Source of the DNA: Drosophila pseudoobscura
Lineage: Eukaryota; Arthropoda; Insecta; Diptera; Drosophilidae
Length of the DNA stretch: 64,000 nucleotides
Reading direction: 5' to 3'
NCBI RefSeq assembly: GCF_009870125.1
Contig: NC_046683.1
Span: 48,313,869-48,377,868 of the forward strand
The position numbers and the translations under genes are program-made. Positions 36,990 to 48,565 of the stretch are shown in pieces; positions within the stretch are counted from its first letter, which is position 1, and each line of letters starts with the position of its first letter. The notes beneath the pieces are model-generated. The model made no database searches and had not been told where the DNA came from. It saw nothing but the letters and a program-made list of their open reading frames with translations.

Positions 36990-39900
36990 TATTTAAAGTA
37001 TTGCAAGTATTTAAATTGATTGAATATCGAAGCATCGGCTTAAGAGAGTAAGTGAGGATACACAGTAGTTAGTTTAGACAGAGACATACGAAAGATAGCG
37101 AGAAGATAGAGTAAGTGGCTAGAGCGACAGTTCATTCCGAAGCGATTGAAAAGCAGAAGCAGACTAAACGAGTGCGAGGAGGTTGAAAGCTGCATTGAAA
37201 GGTTGCTTCCGCCAAAGATTTTGTCATCAAGTCATTCAGAGATGTCAGCTTTAGCCCAGCCTTTACCTTTGAAGTAGCCTCGTACTCGTTTATATTCTCG
37301 TAGATCAGGACAGGGAACAGACAGAGATAGAGAGAGAGATAGAGATAGCGATAGATTCCACACAGGCAAAGTTTTTGCTGGTTTCAAAAGCACTAAGCCG
37401 CAATCGCAATTTTCAATTCAAGGCGCACAAGAAGTAGGAAAAACTAGAAGAACATTCGAGCACACAGAAAGTTGCGGGAAGAAGAGCATACATACATACA
37501 CATACATAGTATAAGGTATAAGTAGAAGGCAGAAGGTAGAAGGTAGAAGGAGTGGCCAGGCCATATCGTGTGGAAGTATCGATTGGATTGGGTGTGTCAT
37601 GGAGCTTGTGGTGTGTGTGGGTGTGTGTGTGTGAACGTGAACTCAATCAAATAGTTAGGGAGAAAGGTCAGCCGTAAGTTGAAGGTTCTCCGGGTCCTGC
37701 CAGCAGCAGCTGCCTCTGCCTCAGCCTCAGCCGCAGCCGCAGCCACCAAGTGTCTGTCCTCCGCTGCTGGCAGGACCAGGAGGACTCTTCAATGCATGCA
37801 TAAAGTGTGCTCGTGTGTGTGTGTGTGTGTGGTTTTGTGTGTCATAATTTTCTTAATTTGCAATGCATTTTATTTATAGTTAATGGCAAAATTGTGTGTG
37901 TGTTTCGGTTATGCTATGTGGAAGTTTCGGGGGGGTAGGATTTGCTTTGAACATAGTCACCGCCATATTGCTTCAATATCATCTTGTCAGAGGGTGTATC
38001 TTTGTATCTTTGATATCATCAGATCATCGCTTTGTGGATCTGTGGATCTGTGGATCCTCTCAAATGGAACCATGATATATTCTTATAAGACAACGATATC
38101 ATTTCATTTCTGCGACTTTTGACTGCAATTATCTGTCGTTGCTGTTGAATTTATTCTTGAACCCTTATCATTATCAGTGTGCGTGTAAGTGTATATGTAT
38201 GTGTGTGTGTGTGTGTGTCTGGTTATAGTATAGAAATTATAACAATAGAAACAACTTTGTATTTGGAAACAGAAGGGAGCTCGGAAGCACATTTAACATC
38301 GATCATCAAGAGAACATAAAAATTTTTGTTTCACTTTTCAACTAGTTCGGGAGATAGAATTTTAACCGATTTAAACACTAATTATGCAAGCAATGCGCTG
38401 AATCGGGGAGGATAGATAGATCAGGGATAGGGCTAATATGAGGGTGAAATGAAATCAAATGAAATGGAATGACTTTTGGACACAAGTAAAATTAATTAAC
38501 CCTGATTAAAAATGGTAATCGAGAGAGCCCTGACCCACTTCTGGACGTGTGTATGTGTGTGCGAAAGTTATACAAATGAATGAATTAATTTGATAATCGA
38601 ATTACAAACATCATGGGAAAACCAACAGCATGAATAGTACATGTGTGAAATTTATATAAACGCAGAGAATTTATAAACATCCAATGGGTACAAGAGATGT
38701 GCCTTTAGAGACCTTGCTTTGGAATGAAATGAGATGAATATGGATCTATACAAGTGTCTGAACAGTGTACACTTTCTATTGTATGCATGTTGTTGTAGCT
38801 CTACCAGTAACAAACAGAATTTAGTTAAAAGATAAATTCCATCAAGGGTAAGAACACACTTGGGAGTACGAGTATCTCTAACTGAGAGAGTGCTGGATGC
38901 AGCAACAGAACAGAGAACAGATAATTTCGATTTAGTTTCCATTGTGATGTGGAGCTGTTTTGTGGATACAGATACGGATACGGATGTGGATATGGAGATG
39001 AAGATGATATGGATGCTGATATGCTGATCTGCTGCAACGACGATGACTGATCATGATGAGCGACTGGAGCGATTGAAGGACTGAACGACTGAACGACTGA
39101 TGATTGAGTTGATTTACCGCAAATCGGGGCGTTTCACTCGCCGGCGTGGGGAGTGCGCCAATTTGCAAGTGATGCAGCTCGGCGCCGTCAGTGCCGTTGG
39201 TATCGCCGTTGGTATCGGCATCGCTATAACCATAACCATAACCATAACTATAACCAGCAGCAGCACCACTGGGACCACTGGCACCACCGCCACCGCCACC
39301 AACGCCACCGCCACCGACATCGCCATCGACATCATGGCCATGGGCCTGTGTATGCACGGCCGGAACAGTGCCGGGATCTATGCTATGGGGACCGTAGTCG
39401 TCGTCATCATCGTCATGGGTTCTATAATTATTATCAATTCCGTTCATGCCCAAGAGGGTCCTAAATCTATCCTGATTCTTTGACCTGGCCGGCGACAGCT
39501 CGAAGCTGAGCAGATGCCGCTGATGGTTCAGTTGCTTCTGCAGTTGGCGGGTCATCGAGAGCGAGCTCTCGCAGCTGCGACAACCGCTCGCGCTGCCACC
39601 GCCACCGCCGCCACTGTTCTCGTCGAGATCGTCGCGCGAATGCTGGCTGCAACCGGCTCCGGATGTGTGACGCGATGAGGCGCGAGAATTTTGTTTCGAC
39701 ACGGCCGCTATGTGACACGATATGAGCAATATGGCGGCCGATCTAGCCGCACCTGTACGAGACGTCGACACCAGTATGCCCTTCGACCCGCCGCCGCCTC
39801 CACCTCCAGCACCACCTCCTCCACCACCAGCTCCACCTGCTGCTCCGCTAGCCTGTCCTCCCACCGAAGCCCGTCGCTGCCCAAAGGAGCCAATCGATCC

Positions 39901-42900
39901 CGTCGAACGTATGCTAGACCGCGACGAAGGGCGCGCCGAGTGCACTGTCAGCGGTATCCCTGCAGGCAAGAGAGAGTCAATCAATCAATCAATCGAATCG
40001 GATCTTGATTTGCCTTCGCGGCAAAGATCTCAAACCTGTATCGCTGGAGTAAAGAATGGGCGGCGGAATGCTGGCGTCCCCGTAGTTGCGGTGCCTCGGA
40101 TACTTGGTCTTGCTGAACAGATGCAGCACCATACAGATGAGCCCGGCCAGCACGGCAATGCCCGTGGAGACGCCCAGCAGCGTGGGCAGATCAGAGCTCA
40201 GCTCGCTGAGATCTGTCAATGGGAGAGCGGTCAGTATGTGCAGTGGAGTCCGCGGGGGGATCCCATCCACTTACCTGGCGTGCAAAAGACACGCCGTGTC
40301 GGCTTCGTGTAGCTGACCGAATGAAAGCCACTGGCACACTGACACATTGCATTGTGGCGCACCTGAACACAGAGGGAGTTCTCATCGTTGTAGATGCACG
40401 TCTCGTCGTAGAAACACTGATCGCCCAGTTTTTTAGCTGCCAAAGAGAGGATCGGTTAATGCTATACAACAAAATGATGGTGAATTAGTCTCGAGTGATC
40501 TCACGTTTGGCGCAACCCTTTATCAGTCCCAGCTGCACGGGATAGTTCCGCTCGCATGTGCAGGTCTGCGTCTCCTTGTCGCAGGCCACATGCAGCAGCT
40601 TCACGTCGCACTTCAGCTCGTTGCACGGCGCCCCAATGTACTTCCCCTTTGCTGCAATGCGGAAAACAAAAACCCATTTGCATCAATAATAAACATTATG
40701 CAATTTAATCCACATCAATGTGCAGGCCTCCCATTCAGTCATGGAGTCCTGCAGTCCTGCAGTCCTTCGCTCCTGCAGCTATGCAGATTTGTAGGACGTG
40801 CTCGTTTCCCCTTAAATGTCATATTATTCCTGGCTATTCTTTATCAAATGGTTACCACAGCTCCTATATACGTTTCTGAGAGTGTTGCTGCTGTTCTGTT
40901 GTGGTTCTGCTTCATCATGGATGAAACGAACCCATGAATACCCATGAATCATCAAACCCATCGCTGCGGCAGCTGCAGTCCCCAGGTGGTACGGCAACTG
41001 CATGCCAAAATCTAAAAGTTAAACAACAAATGCAACCACAACGGCAGCAGGAACCTTGGACCAGCATGGACCCAGGCAGACTGTATGTACGTTGTGCAAT
41101 TTATGGCTTTCATGATCTCTGGGGGGATTCCCAAGTTGGAACTTGGCGAGAAAATGCGATGGCAAACCGAACCGAACCGAAACGCAACGCAACGAATTTC
41201 CAGCTAAAAGCATTAGAAACAAACGCATTAGAAAGACAGAAAATGAATACAAAATATTTTATAGAGAGCCACAAGCCCTAAGGAATTCTGTGGTCTATAC
41301 GACAAAATCATTTCGAGCCCCAAGGGACGGACAAACGAATTATTGTCACATCTAGAGATAAAATCACTGAAATTGTACTGAAACGTGCACCAATACACAG
41401 TAATATTCAAATATTTGATGCAAATACTTTATTGCACAGATTAAAAGTAAATATATTTCACATTTGAAATTAGAAAAAATATTTATATTTAGATTAAATA
41501 TATTTCCCTACAATTAGTGCTGAGGTCGATTTTGGGCAGCTATTCTTTTTTGAGATTTTTGCAAAAAAAAACCAAGGCACTGAACAAAAATATAAGTGGT
41601 TTTCGATTTCAAACTCAAATTTCAGCGAAAGTTGAGCTAACATATTGATGCGAATTTCTCATAAATTTTGTGCATTGATTTATCTTAAAAATGGTTATAA
41701 TTTCACGCAAATATTGTTTTTAGATTTTTAAAAAATTTAAAATAAACCTCTTTCTGGTGTTAAGAAAAGTTTAAGAAAAGATGTTGAATACATTTTCGCG
41801 TATTTTTTTTTAATAGTTCAATATGTTAGGGAGACTTTGAGGAAAAACTTTCATCAAGAATCATCTTTCTTATAAGGGAAAATGGTAAAGAAAGTACCAA
41901 AAAATACCGATAAAGTGAACTTTTGCTCATTTTAAGAGGTCTTCAGATCAGACTTAATGAAATTAAATTCCAATTGGTTAAAATATAAGAATTCGGGAGA
42001 AAAGTACTTGGAAATGTGTTCTCGGTGGACTTTTCCAAGGCAAAATATGTATGTATATACGAGTATTTCTATGTTTTAAAAGACAGTCGAATTTATATTC
42101 CTATGCCATAATATTTAATCTTTAATGCTTCTTGCATTTTCCGTTAAGAGGAACATCTGATTTTCCGTTGTGCCCCCAGAATTCATCTTACTTTAGCAGA
42201 AAATTTCGCGAATCGCTTGGTTCTGTGTCCGGTCGGTTATGGGACATTTGTACAGAGGCTGTAGCCCAGAGAAAACAAGGCTGCAGGCCAGATTTCTGTA
42301 GCGTATTTCGTAACTCGCCCCAATACACCCTCCATCCCTCCCATGGCTCCCATTCCGCTGCCCACCCCACAGTGTTGACCTTAATTTGGAATTAAAGGCC
42401 TAGAGGAGGGCGGTCTGTTCATCTGCTCGGTCCACACTCACCTGACTTATTATTTAGCAAGGCCTCAATGTCGTCGATATCATCCGGGTAGCTGCCATCA
42501 TAGTCATCGTCAGGCACATTGGCAGCGTCACGTTTGTGTGCGCGTTGTGGTTGTTGCGGTTGTTGCGGATGATCGGGCTGCTCTGGATGGTGTTTGAGTT
42601 GGTTTAGGTCTATGGCTGATGAGAGATTCAGTGCCAGCGCCGTGTGCGAGGCCGAGGACGAGGCCGAGGCAGACACCGAGGCAGACGCATGGAGGAGCAG
42701 GAGGCAGCCGTATAGGAGCATGGCCTGGCAGAGCTGCATGGCCATCAGATGGCAGCCGTGTGGGTGTGCGTGTGGGTGCTGCTGCTGCTGCTGGTGCTGC
42801 TGCTGCTGCTGATGATGTGGCGGCTGCCTGCTGGGCGTGGCCAGTTGCAACGCCAACAGCTGCAGTCGCTGCAAAAGACGCGGCAACGTTAACTTCGCCA

Positions 42901-42901
42901 T
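36341..42901 (-). CDS. Single-pass membrane protein with Cys-rich ectodomain
   Basis: Seven exons in phase give about 536 residues: 42901-42442, 40651-40505, 40436-40275, 40212-40036, 39959-39753, 36877-36585 and 36505-36341. The start MAKLTLPRL has a good CAAAATGGC context. The N-terminal exon holds Gln/His runs, then a hydrophobic signal-like stretch (AMLLYGCLLLLHASASVSAS) and an acidic block (DDDYDGSYPDDIDDIEA). The ectodomain has two EB/EGF-like cysteine modules, GAPCNELKC...CDKETQTCTCE and GDQCFYDETC...CQCASGF. One transmembrane helix follows (GVSTGIAVLAGLICMVLHLF), then a basic, Ser-rich tail with a polyglycine run and a helix-rich region (MMRFEKEAQQKEIRQEMKLR). The end is SSSTEAL. It is probably a cell-surface or secretory-pathway protein. 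I do not recognise a named orthologue. The fifth exon has a second possible 3' form (see 38932-39752). Confidence 0.8.
36945..36989. repeat. TAG trinucleotide microsatellite
   Basis: Fifteen perfect trinucleotide units in the long intron of the minus-strand membrane-protein gene, just upstream of its sixth exon. Confidence 0.9.
38932..39752 (-). CDS. Possible alternative 3' coding extension of the membrane-protein gene
   Basis: The frame of the fifth exon stays open for about 273 codons past its donor at 39753/39752. Some of it has coding character: SCESSLSMTRQLQKQLNHQ, LLSFELSPARSKNQDRFRTL and LGMNGIDNNYRTHDDDD. Some is low complexity (GGGGVGGGGGGASG, YSYGYGYGYS). A further GT donor (GCG|GTAAAT at 39118/39117, phase 0) matches the phase of the last exon at 36505. 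An isoform could therefore read to 39118 and skip the 36877 exon, or end at the stop at 38932. Whether it is translated cannot be told from this sequence alone. Confidence 0.4.
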
Positions 42902-44458
42902 TTTGACATTTTTTCCGTCGCTTTTCAACGCCGCTCGCCCCAACGCCGTGGCAATTGTTCGAAAAGTTGTGCCATTCGGGCCGAAAAGTTTCAGTTTTTT
43001 GGGTACACTTTGGATCTCGTTTTTGTTTCGGTTTCAGTTTCAGTTTCGGTTTCCGTTGCAGTTGCAGTTGCAGTTGCAGTTGCACTTTCCGCCTGGTTAG
43101 TGGCTCAGTTCGGTTGGGTGGTGCCCCGCTCGTGTCCTTCTTGTGGACAAATTGGCCAGCAGCCCCGTTAGGGTGTGCACGTTACGTCGTGTACGTCATG
43201 CGACCCGCCGCTGCAGCGTAGCCTTAGCCTTTTCCTGCCGTCTGCCGCCGTCAAGTGGCCGACTTGCTGCTCGCTGTGGCCCGTCCTGCATGATAATTTT
43301 ATATAATTTTCTCCTGCAAGGCGGTTGCTTGTTTAGCTGCTGTTGCCGTTGTTGCCGTTGTTTCTGTTGCTTCTGCGGTTGCGGTCATCAGCGTCATCAT
43401 CTTCGAGTGACCCACTAATGTGTGTTGCATGCGCAACGGCCCCCGCCTAGACCCGCTCCTGTTGCGCCACCCTGTCCACCCTCCCGGCGGTGGGGTATTA
43501 ATTCCATGCAAGTTGAAGATTTACGGCACGAACTTTATATCTAGGTTGGTCTTCTGCCACTGCCACTCGTTATCCCCGCCTGCAATTGAACGGGCAAAAA
43601 AAGGTCAAACATATAAATTTGAATGTGTTGCATGTTTTGGAATATAATCGTACATAAGCTGGGCATTCCGTGCACGCAAATAATCATAATATCCATCATT
43701 TTAGAAATCTTCGCATAAATGAAAGCGAAAGTCGCAAAGAAAAACACCGAAAGGGGGAAACCCAGTGACAGCAAAGGGGTTCCTCACTCTAAAGTCGTTT
43801 AGATCCAGCTTGACGCTTTAACAAAAAGCAAGGACATCGCCTTCTCACAGATCTCCCTCTCTAAAAAATTAAACAAAAAAACAATAAAAATAAGCTTCAA
43901 AAATGTATTTATTCTCTCAAAATAAAATATGATAAAATAAATAAGATAATAATATAATATAATAAAAATATAAGAAAAAACTAAAATACAAATATATATA
44001 AATAGAAAAAACTTATACAAAATATATGTACGTACATTCATACATATGTATGTACATATATCACTGTATTCATTAGTTTAAGTAATGAAAAATATTACCT
44101 AGATTTAAGTTGAACAGAATATTCTATAATATTGCAAGTCCTGAATGAATAGTGTCTAAAGTCTAACATATAAAATAAATGCATGTTTTACTGGTAGCGC
44201 CAGGCGACGCCTAGCGAAGAGAATGCCCGACAGTGCGAAAACATAATATATGCCGTGTGCATGACGAGCTCGGGCCCGCCGAGGCAAAAACATTGCTCAC
44301 TGCTGCCTGACTCCGGTCATGTCTATACGGTTTTTATGCTTGTTGATGGACTGCTCAAAAAGCTTGCTCTACATAGATATGTATCTCCGTAGAGCCGTTG
44401 GATCTACAACAATAAATGCTTCGGAATGATCCTAGGAATCGTTAGATTAGACCATTAC
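42902..44458. other. Upstream region of the membrane-protein gene and AT-rich spacer
   Basis: 42902-43450 is GC-rich, with a GTTGCA run (43050-43082), and likely holds the promoter and 5' UTR of the minus-strand membrane-protein gene. 43860-44060 is extremely AT-rich, with TATGTACA-type repeats. No gene is seen. Confidence 0.5.
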
Positions 44459-44464
44459 TTTATT
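44459..44464 (-). terminator. Poly(A) signal of the cathepsin-like gene
   Basis: AATAAA on the minus strand only 15 bases after the stop at 44479, implying a very short 3' UTR. Confidence 0.65.
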
Positions 44465-44478
44465 CGCATAGAATGTGG

Positions 44479-45450
44479 TCAGACTATGGGGTAAAACACA
44501 GAGGATGCCACGCCGCATTGGTTGTCGCTGTTGCGCGCCATGCGGATATAGCCGCTCTCGCCCCAGCCCGTGCCCCATGAGTTCTTGATCAGCCAGTAGT
44601 CGCCGTAGCTGGGATCGGTGCCGTAGCCCACAGCCAGGACGGCATGGTTAACGGACCTGCTGCAGGAGGAGTCGCGGAAAACGCCACTCCTGTAGAACTG
44701 AATGGTTGCCGCATTGATGGACACCGCAAGAGGGCCGCTAAGCAGAGCCTGCGCCATGGTCCGCTCGTTGCCCTGGGGCAGAGGCACGGCACCAAAGACG
44801 CGGGCAGCTCTGGCCGATGGCCGATATGAACAGGGTCCGGCGGGTCCCTGGTAGGGGTAGGACGCTTCAGTGTCGATCCCGCCCAGCGTCCGGATGCACT
44901 GCACGGCCCTCCAGGTGTTGTAGCCCCCCTCGGATCCCAGGCAACAGTCGATGAGGTTCTGCTCGGAAAGCGACTGTAGATGGCCGTATTTGATGGCGTG
45001 ACGACCCTCGACGACCCCCGTGGCGGCAAAGGACCAGCAGGTGGGGAAATCCCCCTGGGACTTCACCGCGGTCACAGCATTCCGCGTCCGCCAGTCCACA
45101 GTTTCTGGTAGAGGTTCAATTTCTACTTCCGAAGGCATCAAGTAGACATCCCCAAAGCCCTGGGACACTTGTTCGCTGTGCAGTAGCCTTTCCCTGAACT
45201 CCCTGGACGACAAATCCGCAAACTGATTGATCCCCAACTGGTGGCTCTCCTGACCCCTCGCCCAGCGCTTGTTGTGCTCGGCAATCCGCAACTTGTTGTC
45301 CATGAAAATGAGGAAGCGGAGGCGGTGCTCATCCGCCGATTGGTAGCTCTTGTTGTGGCGCTCTTTGAAGGCGTTCCATTCGGACCAAGCGGCTGCACCC
45401 CGGACGGTTGTCAGAAGGCAGAACAGGAATATCAGAACCTGGGACTGCAT
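44479..45450 (-). CDS. Cathepsin L-like cysteine peptidase (C1A) lacking one disulfide
   Basis: The single exon encodes 323 residues: a signal peptide (MQSQVLIFLFCLLTTVRG), an I29 propeptide (WNAFKERHNKSY, an ERFNIN-like EHRLRFLIFMDNKLRIAEHN, and LGINQFADLSSREF) and a C1A peptidase domain starting near LPETVDWR. The catalytic residues are present: Cys in QGDFPTCWSF, His in VNHAVLAVGYG and Asn in WLIKNSWGTGWG. Unusually, the invariant QGxCGSCW is QGDFPTCW, so the first cysteine is gone. Its usual partner in GCNGG is also absent (DCCLGSEGGYN), while the other two disulfides appear intact. That looks like a coupled loss of one disulfide, not random decay, and the frame is open. It is probably a secreted or lysosomal protease. 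The orthologue is not assigned. It is intronless, with a TATA box upstream. Confidence 0.9.
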   Translation of the reverse strand: MQSQVLIFLFCLLTTVRGAAAWSEWNAFKERHNKSYQSADEHRLRFLIFMDNKLRIAEHNKRWARGQESHQLGINQFADLSSREFRERLLHSEQVSQGFGDVYLMPSEVEIEPLPETVDWRTRNAVTAVKSQGDFPTCWSFAATGVVEGRHAIKYGHLQSLSEQNLIDCCLGSEGGYNTWRAVQCIRTLGGIDTEASYPYQGPAGPCSYRPSARAARVFGAVPLPQGNERTMAQALLSGPLAVSINAATIQFYRSGVFRDSSCSRSVNHAVLAVGYGTDPSYGDYWLIKNSWGTGWGESGYIRMARNSDNQCGVASSVFYPIV

Positions 45451-45501
45451 TCTCAGCTACGAAACTCAAGTGCAACTGATTGACTTCCTAGAACAGAGGC
45501 C

Positions 45502-45510
45502 CTATTTATA
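45502..45510 (-). promoter_or_regulatory. TATA box of the cathepsin-like gene
   Basis: CTATAAATA on the minus strand, about 52-60 bases before the ATG at 45450. Confidence 0.75.
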
Positions 45511-45941
45511 GGATCATCGCATACAGCGATAATATAACGCGGAGTCATTGCATTGCCATGATTCATTGTCATTATACTTATCGCATGAAGCTCGATAAGC
45601 CTCAGAGCGAGTCATAGTATGGTGAATCGTTGGCATGTGTAGTTTCTTCTTATTCCTTTCAGAGGATGTCTTCTTCCAGGCAGAATCACAGAGTCCGCCT
45701 GGAATTCTTCCATGATTTATACCGAATGATTTCCACCTTGAGTGTAAAGAGTTTCTTCATCCAAAAATGGCTTCTATCGCGCAGTACAGATGCCCGACAA
45801 AGTACACGTCTAACAAAAGAAAGCCACACACAGCTGGCTTCAAAGACAAACTAAAGGAGTGCTTGTTTGCTCTTCATTTTGTTTCACAATATTTGTCTAC
45901 GATCTATGCAAAATAAAATACAATTTTCGGGCATTTCGGCC

Positions 45942-45948
45942 TATAAAT
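45942..45948 (+). promoter_or_regulatory. TATA box of the first charge-segregated secreted gene
   Basis: TATAAAT about 65 bases before the ATG at 46012. An initiator-like TCATTTT lies about 30 bases downstream of it. Confidence 0.75.
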
Positions 45949-46011
45949 GCCAGCCAGCCCAGCGAAGAACACCTCATTTTGAGTTCTCAAAGTTCCCGAC
46001 ACGAAAGCAAA

Positions 46012-46464
46012 ATGAAGTTCCTGCTGGCCCTCACCTTGGCTGTAGTAATTGCCCACGTGGCGGTGGCTCAAACTACGATCGATCCGGATTATCAGTACGA
46101 AGATAGCACTGGCGATTATGCTGACGAGGATTATTCCCAGGACGCGGTAGATGACTCCAGCACCGACGGGGCAGAGGACACCGCAGACGGCGATGATGCT
46201 GGCGGTGACGATTCGGAAGACACCTACACGGACACGGAAGCCGCCACTGTTGCCCCAACGCCAAAGCCAAGCCCGAAAAAGGCCAAGAAAAACGCTGCCG
46301 CCAGGAACAAAAAGAAGAACAACGTGCGCAGGGGCAACACCGTGGCAGCCAAGCGACGCGCCGCAGCGGCCAGGAAGCAGGCCGCTGCCAAGAAGCAGAC
46401 ACCTGTTGCAGCCAAGAAGCGGATCAACGCCGTTGCCAAAAGAAATCGCAGGCGATCTGGTTAA
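46012..46464 (+). CDS. Secreted charge-segregated protein A (acidic then Lys/Arg/Ala-rich)
   Basis: The single exon encodes 150 residues. A signal peptide (MKFLLALTLAVVIAHVAVAQ) is followed by a strongly acidic Asp/Thr/Tyr segment (for example DPDYQYEDSTGDYADEDYSQ). A short TVAPTPKPSPKK hinge then leads to a basic Ala/Lys/Arg tail (KNAAARNKKKNNVRRGN ... KKRINAVAKRNRRRSG). The start chosen is the ATG after CACGAAAGCAAA, which gives the signal peptide; the frame is open upstream but untranslated. It is a tandem paralogue of the gene at 47091 and has its own TATA box and poly(A) signal (46496-46501). No known enzyme domain is visible. The polyampholyte design suggests self-associating extracellular material such as glue, cuticle or eggshell, or a nucleic-acid-binding secretion. 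That is inference. Confidence 0.85.
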   Translation: MKFLLALTLAVVIAHVAVAQTTIDPDYQYEDSTGDYADEDYSQDAVDDSSTDGAEDTADGDDAGGDDSEDTYTDTEAATVAPTPKPSPKKAKKNAAARNKKKNNVRRGNTVAAKRRAAAARKQAAAKKQTPVAAKKRINAVAKRNRRRSG

Positions 46465-46495
46465 ATATTCTATAAAATAATAATGCTAATGATGA

Positions 46496-46501
46496 AATAA
46501 A
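46496..46501 (+). terminator. Poly(A) signal of charge-segregated gene A
   Basis: AATAAA about 32 bases after the stop. Confidence 0.7.
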
Positions 46502-47002
46502 GTTTTCTGGAACGTCTGGTTCCATATATGTACAATAATATTTCTAAATCTATTATTTTTGAGATGTGCGAAACGTTCTAAAAAGTAGAGAGTTCCAGTC
46601 GAATGTTGGTTTCTATAAAAATGCAAATGGTTTTCTCAAAACTAGTCTCGATACCCTTTTAAAGGTCAGGTATTGTGGATGGATCTATAGATAGAGTAGT
46701 ACCATCTGTAATAGTATATTCAATTGAATCTATGCAGAGCTTCAAACGGTAAAAGCATGGACAAAAATCTACACTTCCTGACGTCATGCCCTACCTTTAA
46801 AAAAGTTCCAAAAATGATCCAGTGGATTCAGATGAAAAGACAAGATATAAACAAATGAAAGACACACACAGGTGGTCGGACAATAGAAAAGCTCTCCTAC
46901 CATATATAAAAGGTATATGAACAATAGAAAGAAAAGCAAACTAAATCGCTAAAACAAATACAAAACACAACAGAGAAACGTGTGTCTCTGCTTTGAAAAC
47001 CC

Positions 47003-47009
47003 TATAAAA
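47003..47009 (+). promoter_or_regulatory. TATA box of charge-segregated gene B
   Basis: TATAAAA about 88 bases before the ATG at 47091, followed by initiator-like TCAGTACC and CCATTCC. Confidence 0.7.
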
Positions 47010-47090
47010 ACCAAGATCTCAGTACCATTCCATTGCTTAGAATTCCCGAATTGAGTTCTATTGAAAGATACCCGGAAGAACGCGAACAAA

Positions 47091-47597
47091 ATGAGATTGT
47101 TGCCTGTGCTAGCGCTGACCCTGGCCATTCTGGTCTGTGGCACTGTGGTCGCCGCTCAAGATACTACGGATAGTTCTGAGTACGATTATAGTGATTACAA
47201 TGACGATGACTATAGTTACGAGGATTATGAAGACGAGGGCTCGACCGAAGATGCAACAACAGAGGCGAGTTCCAACAACGACTCGGGTGTGAGCTCGGGA
47301 GAGGAATCGGAAGACAGTTCTGAAGATCAAGTGGATAGTGGATCGAGTGAAGTGACCCCCGCTCCAGTGGTCCCCACGAAGCCAAGTCCAGCCACACCGA
47401 AAAAAGCCCCGAAGCGTGCTGCCGGCAAAAACAAGCAGCGTCGTAGGCGAACCACCGCAGCGCCCAAGAGACGCACCACAGTGGCACCGAAGCGCCGCCA
47501 GCCAGTTGCCACGCCCACCAGGAGGCAGACACCTGTGGCAGCCGCCAAAAAGCGTGCCACCGTGGCAGCTAAAAAACGTAAGCAGGCCTCGGGTTAA
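47091..47597 (+). CDS. Secreted charge-segregated protein B
   Basis: The single exon encodes 168 residues and is a tandem paralogue of the 46012 gene. A signal peptide (MRLLPVLALTLAILVCGTVVAAQ) is followed by an acidic Tyr/Asp/Ser region (SSEYDYSDYNDDDYSYEDYE). The hinge is VVPTKPSPATPKKAPKR, and the basic tail has TTAAPKRRTT, TVAPKRRQP and TPVAAAKKRATVA repeats. Both proteins share the order signal, acid, Pro/Thr hinge, base, and the TPVAA-KKR motif. The acidic-half tyrosines could be sulphated. The basic half resembles histone-tail or protamine-like sequence but is secreted. A poly(A) signal is at 47636-47641. Function unknown; I do not recognise an orthologue. Confidence 0.85.
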   Translation: MRLLPVLALTLAILVCGTVVAAQDTTDSSEYDYSDYNDDDYSYEDYEDEGSTEDATTEASSNNDSGVSSGEESEDSSEDQVDSGSSEVTPAPVVPTKPSPATPKKAPKRAAGKNKQRRRRTTAAPKRRTTVAPKRRQPVATPTRRQTPVAAAKKRATVAAKKRKQASG

Positions 47598-47635
47598 GTC
47601 AGAGGTACATACTCGTACATTAGATGTAATCCATA

Positions 47636-47641
47636 AATAAA
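47636..47641 (+). terminator. Poly(A) signal of charge-segregated gene B
   Basis: AATAAA about 39 bases after the stop. Confidence 0.7.
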
Positions 47642-48565
47642 AAGGCTACTTTTGCGGGCACAAAGCAAAGGCAAAAAGCACAGTAAATTCTGATTTACCT
47701 TTTCACTTTCCCTTTTGCACTTGTCTTTCGCTGATCACACGCGCTGCCTTCTGCGTGCATGTGTATGCGTGCGTGCCTTGTTCTCGCGAGATAAGCTCTG
47801 TTCGCTGTCGCTGTCGCTGTCTCTGTCTCACACCTCGACCACTTATGTGAGCTTATTGCGGCTGCTTATTGCTGTGTGAGCTTACAAATCTGTGTGTAAG
47901 TCCCTCTTAGCTGTTATTGCGAGACAGATGCAGTCGTAGGTTGGGCTCTATCGAAAGAAAAGCTTTGGGTGAGAGAGGGAGCGGGTAAGCCTTGCGGGTG
48001 ATTTGCGAGCTCAGATGAGAATGGATCTGCCGGGGCAACGCATAAACAAGGAATAATAACTTTGTATGTTTATGCAGAATTAACACCTCTTGCCACCCAC
48101 CAAGGCTGACTTTCAACTGTCGTTGCCTACATTCAGGCGCTGCGATTTTTCCGCACGACTGCGCCACCAGCTCTGCGCCATTTGTGGCCATACTTATGGG
48201 GGGGTGGGGGGAACCAATAGCGTCCATAAATGGTAATTACTGCCCACACACACACACCCAGGCAGAGACACTTAATTACTTATGCGCAAAGAGCTGGCAT
48301 CAGGGCGTCAATTGTTTACGGGCAACAACAACAAAAATGGCCGCAACCGAAGACAGCATCATCGGGTGGCACAATGGGTCCATTGTTTTCGAATTCAGAG
48401 CCAACATCCTGACATCCTGACAAGCTGACAGTGGCATTGCCAGCTAGAAATCCCGTGTAGCCAGTGCACTGCGGCGCACACACACAAAAGCCACTTCGCA
48501 TCCAAGTGTTTGTGTGCCCAAGAGAGATAGCAGCCAGCTCCCATGCACGAGCATAGTGGCAGCCA

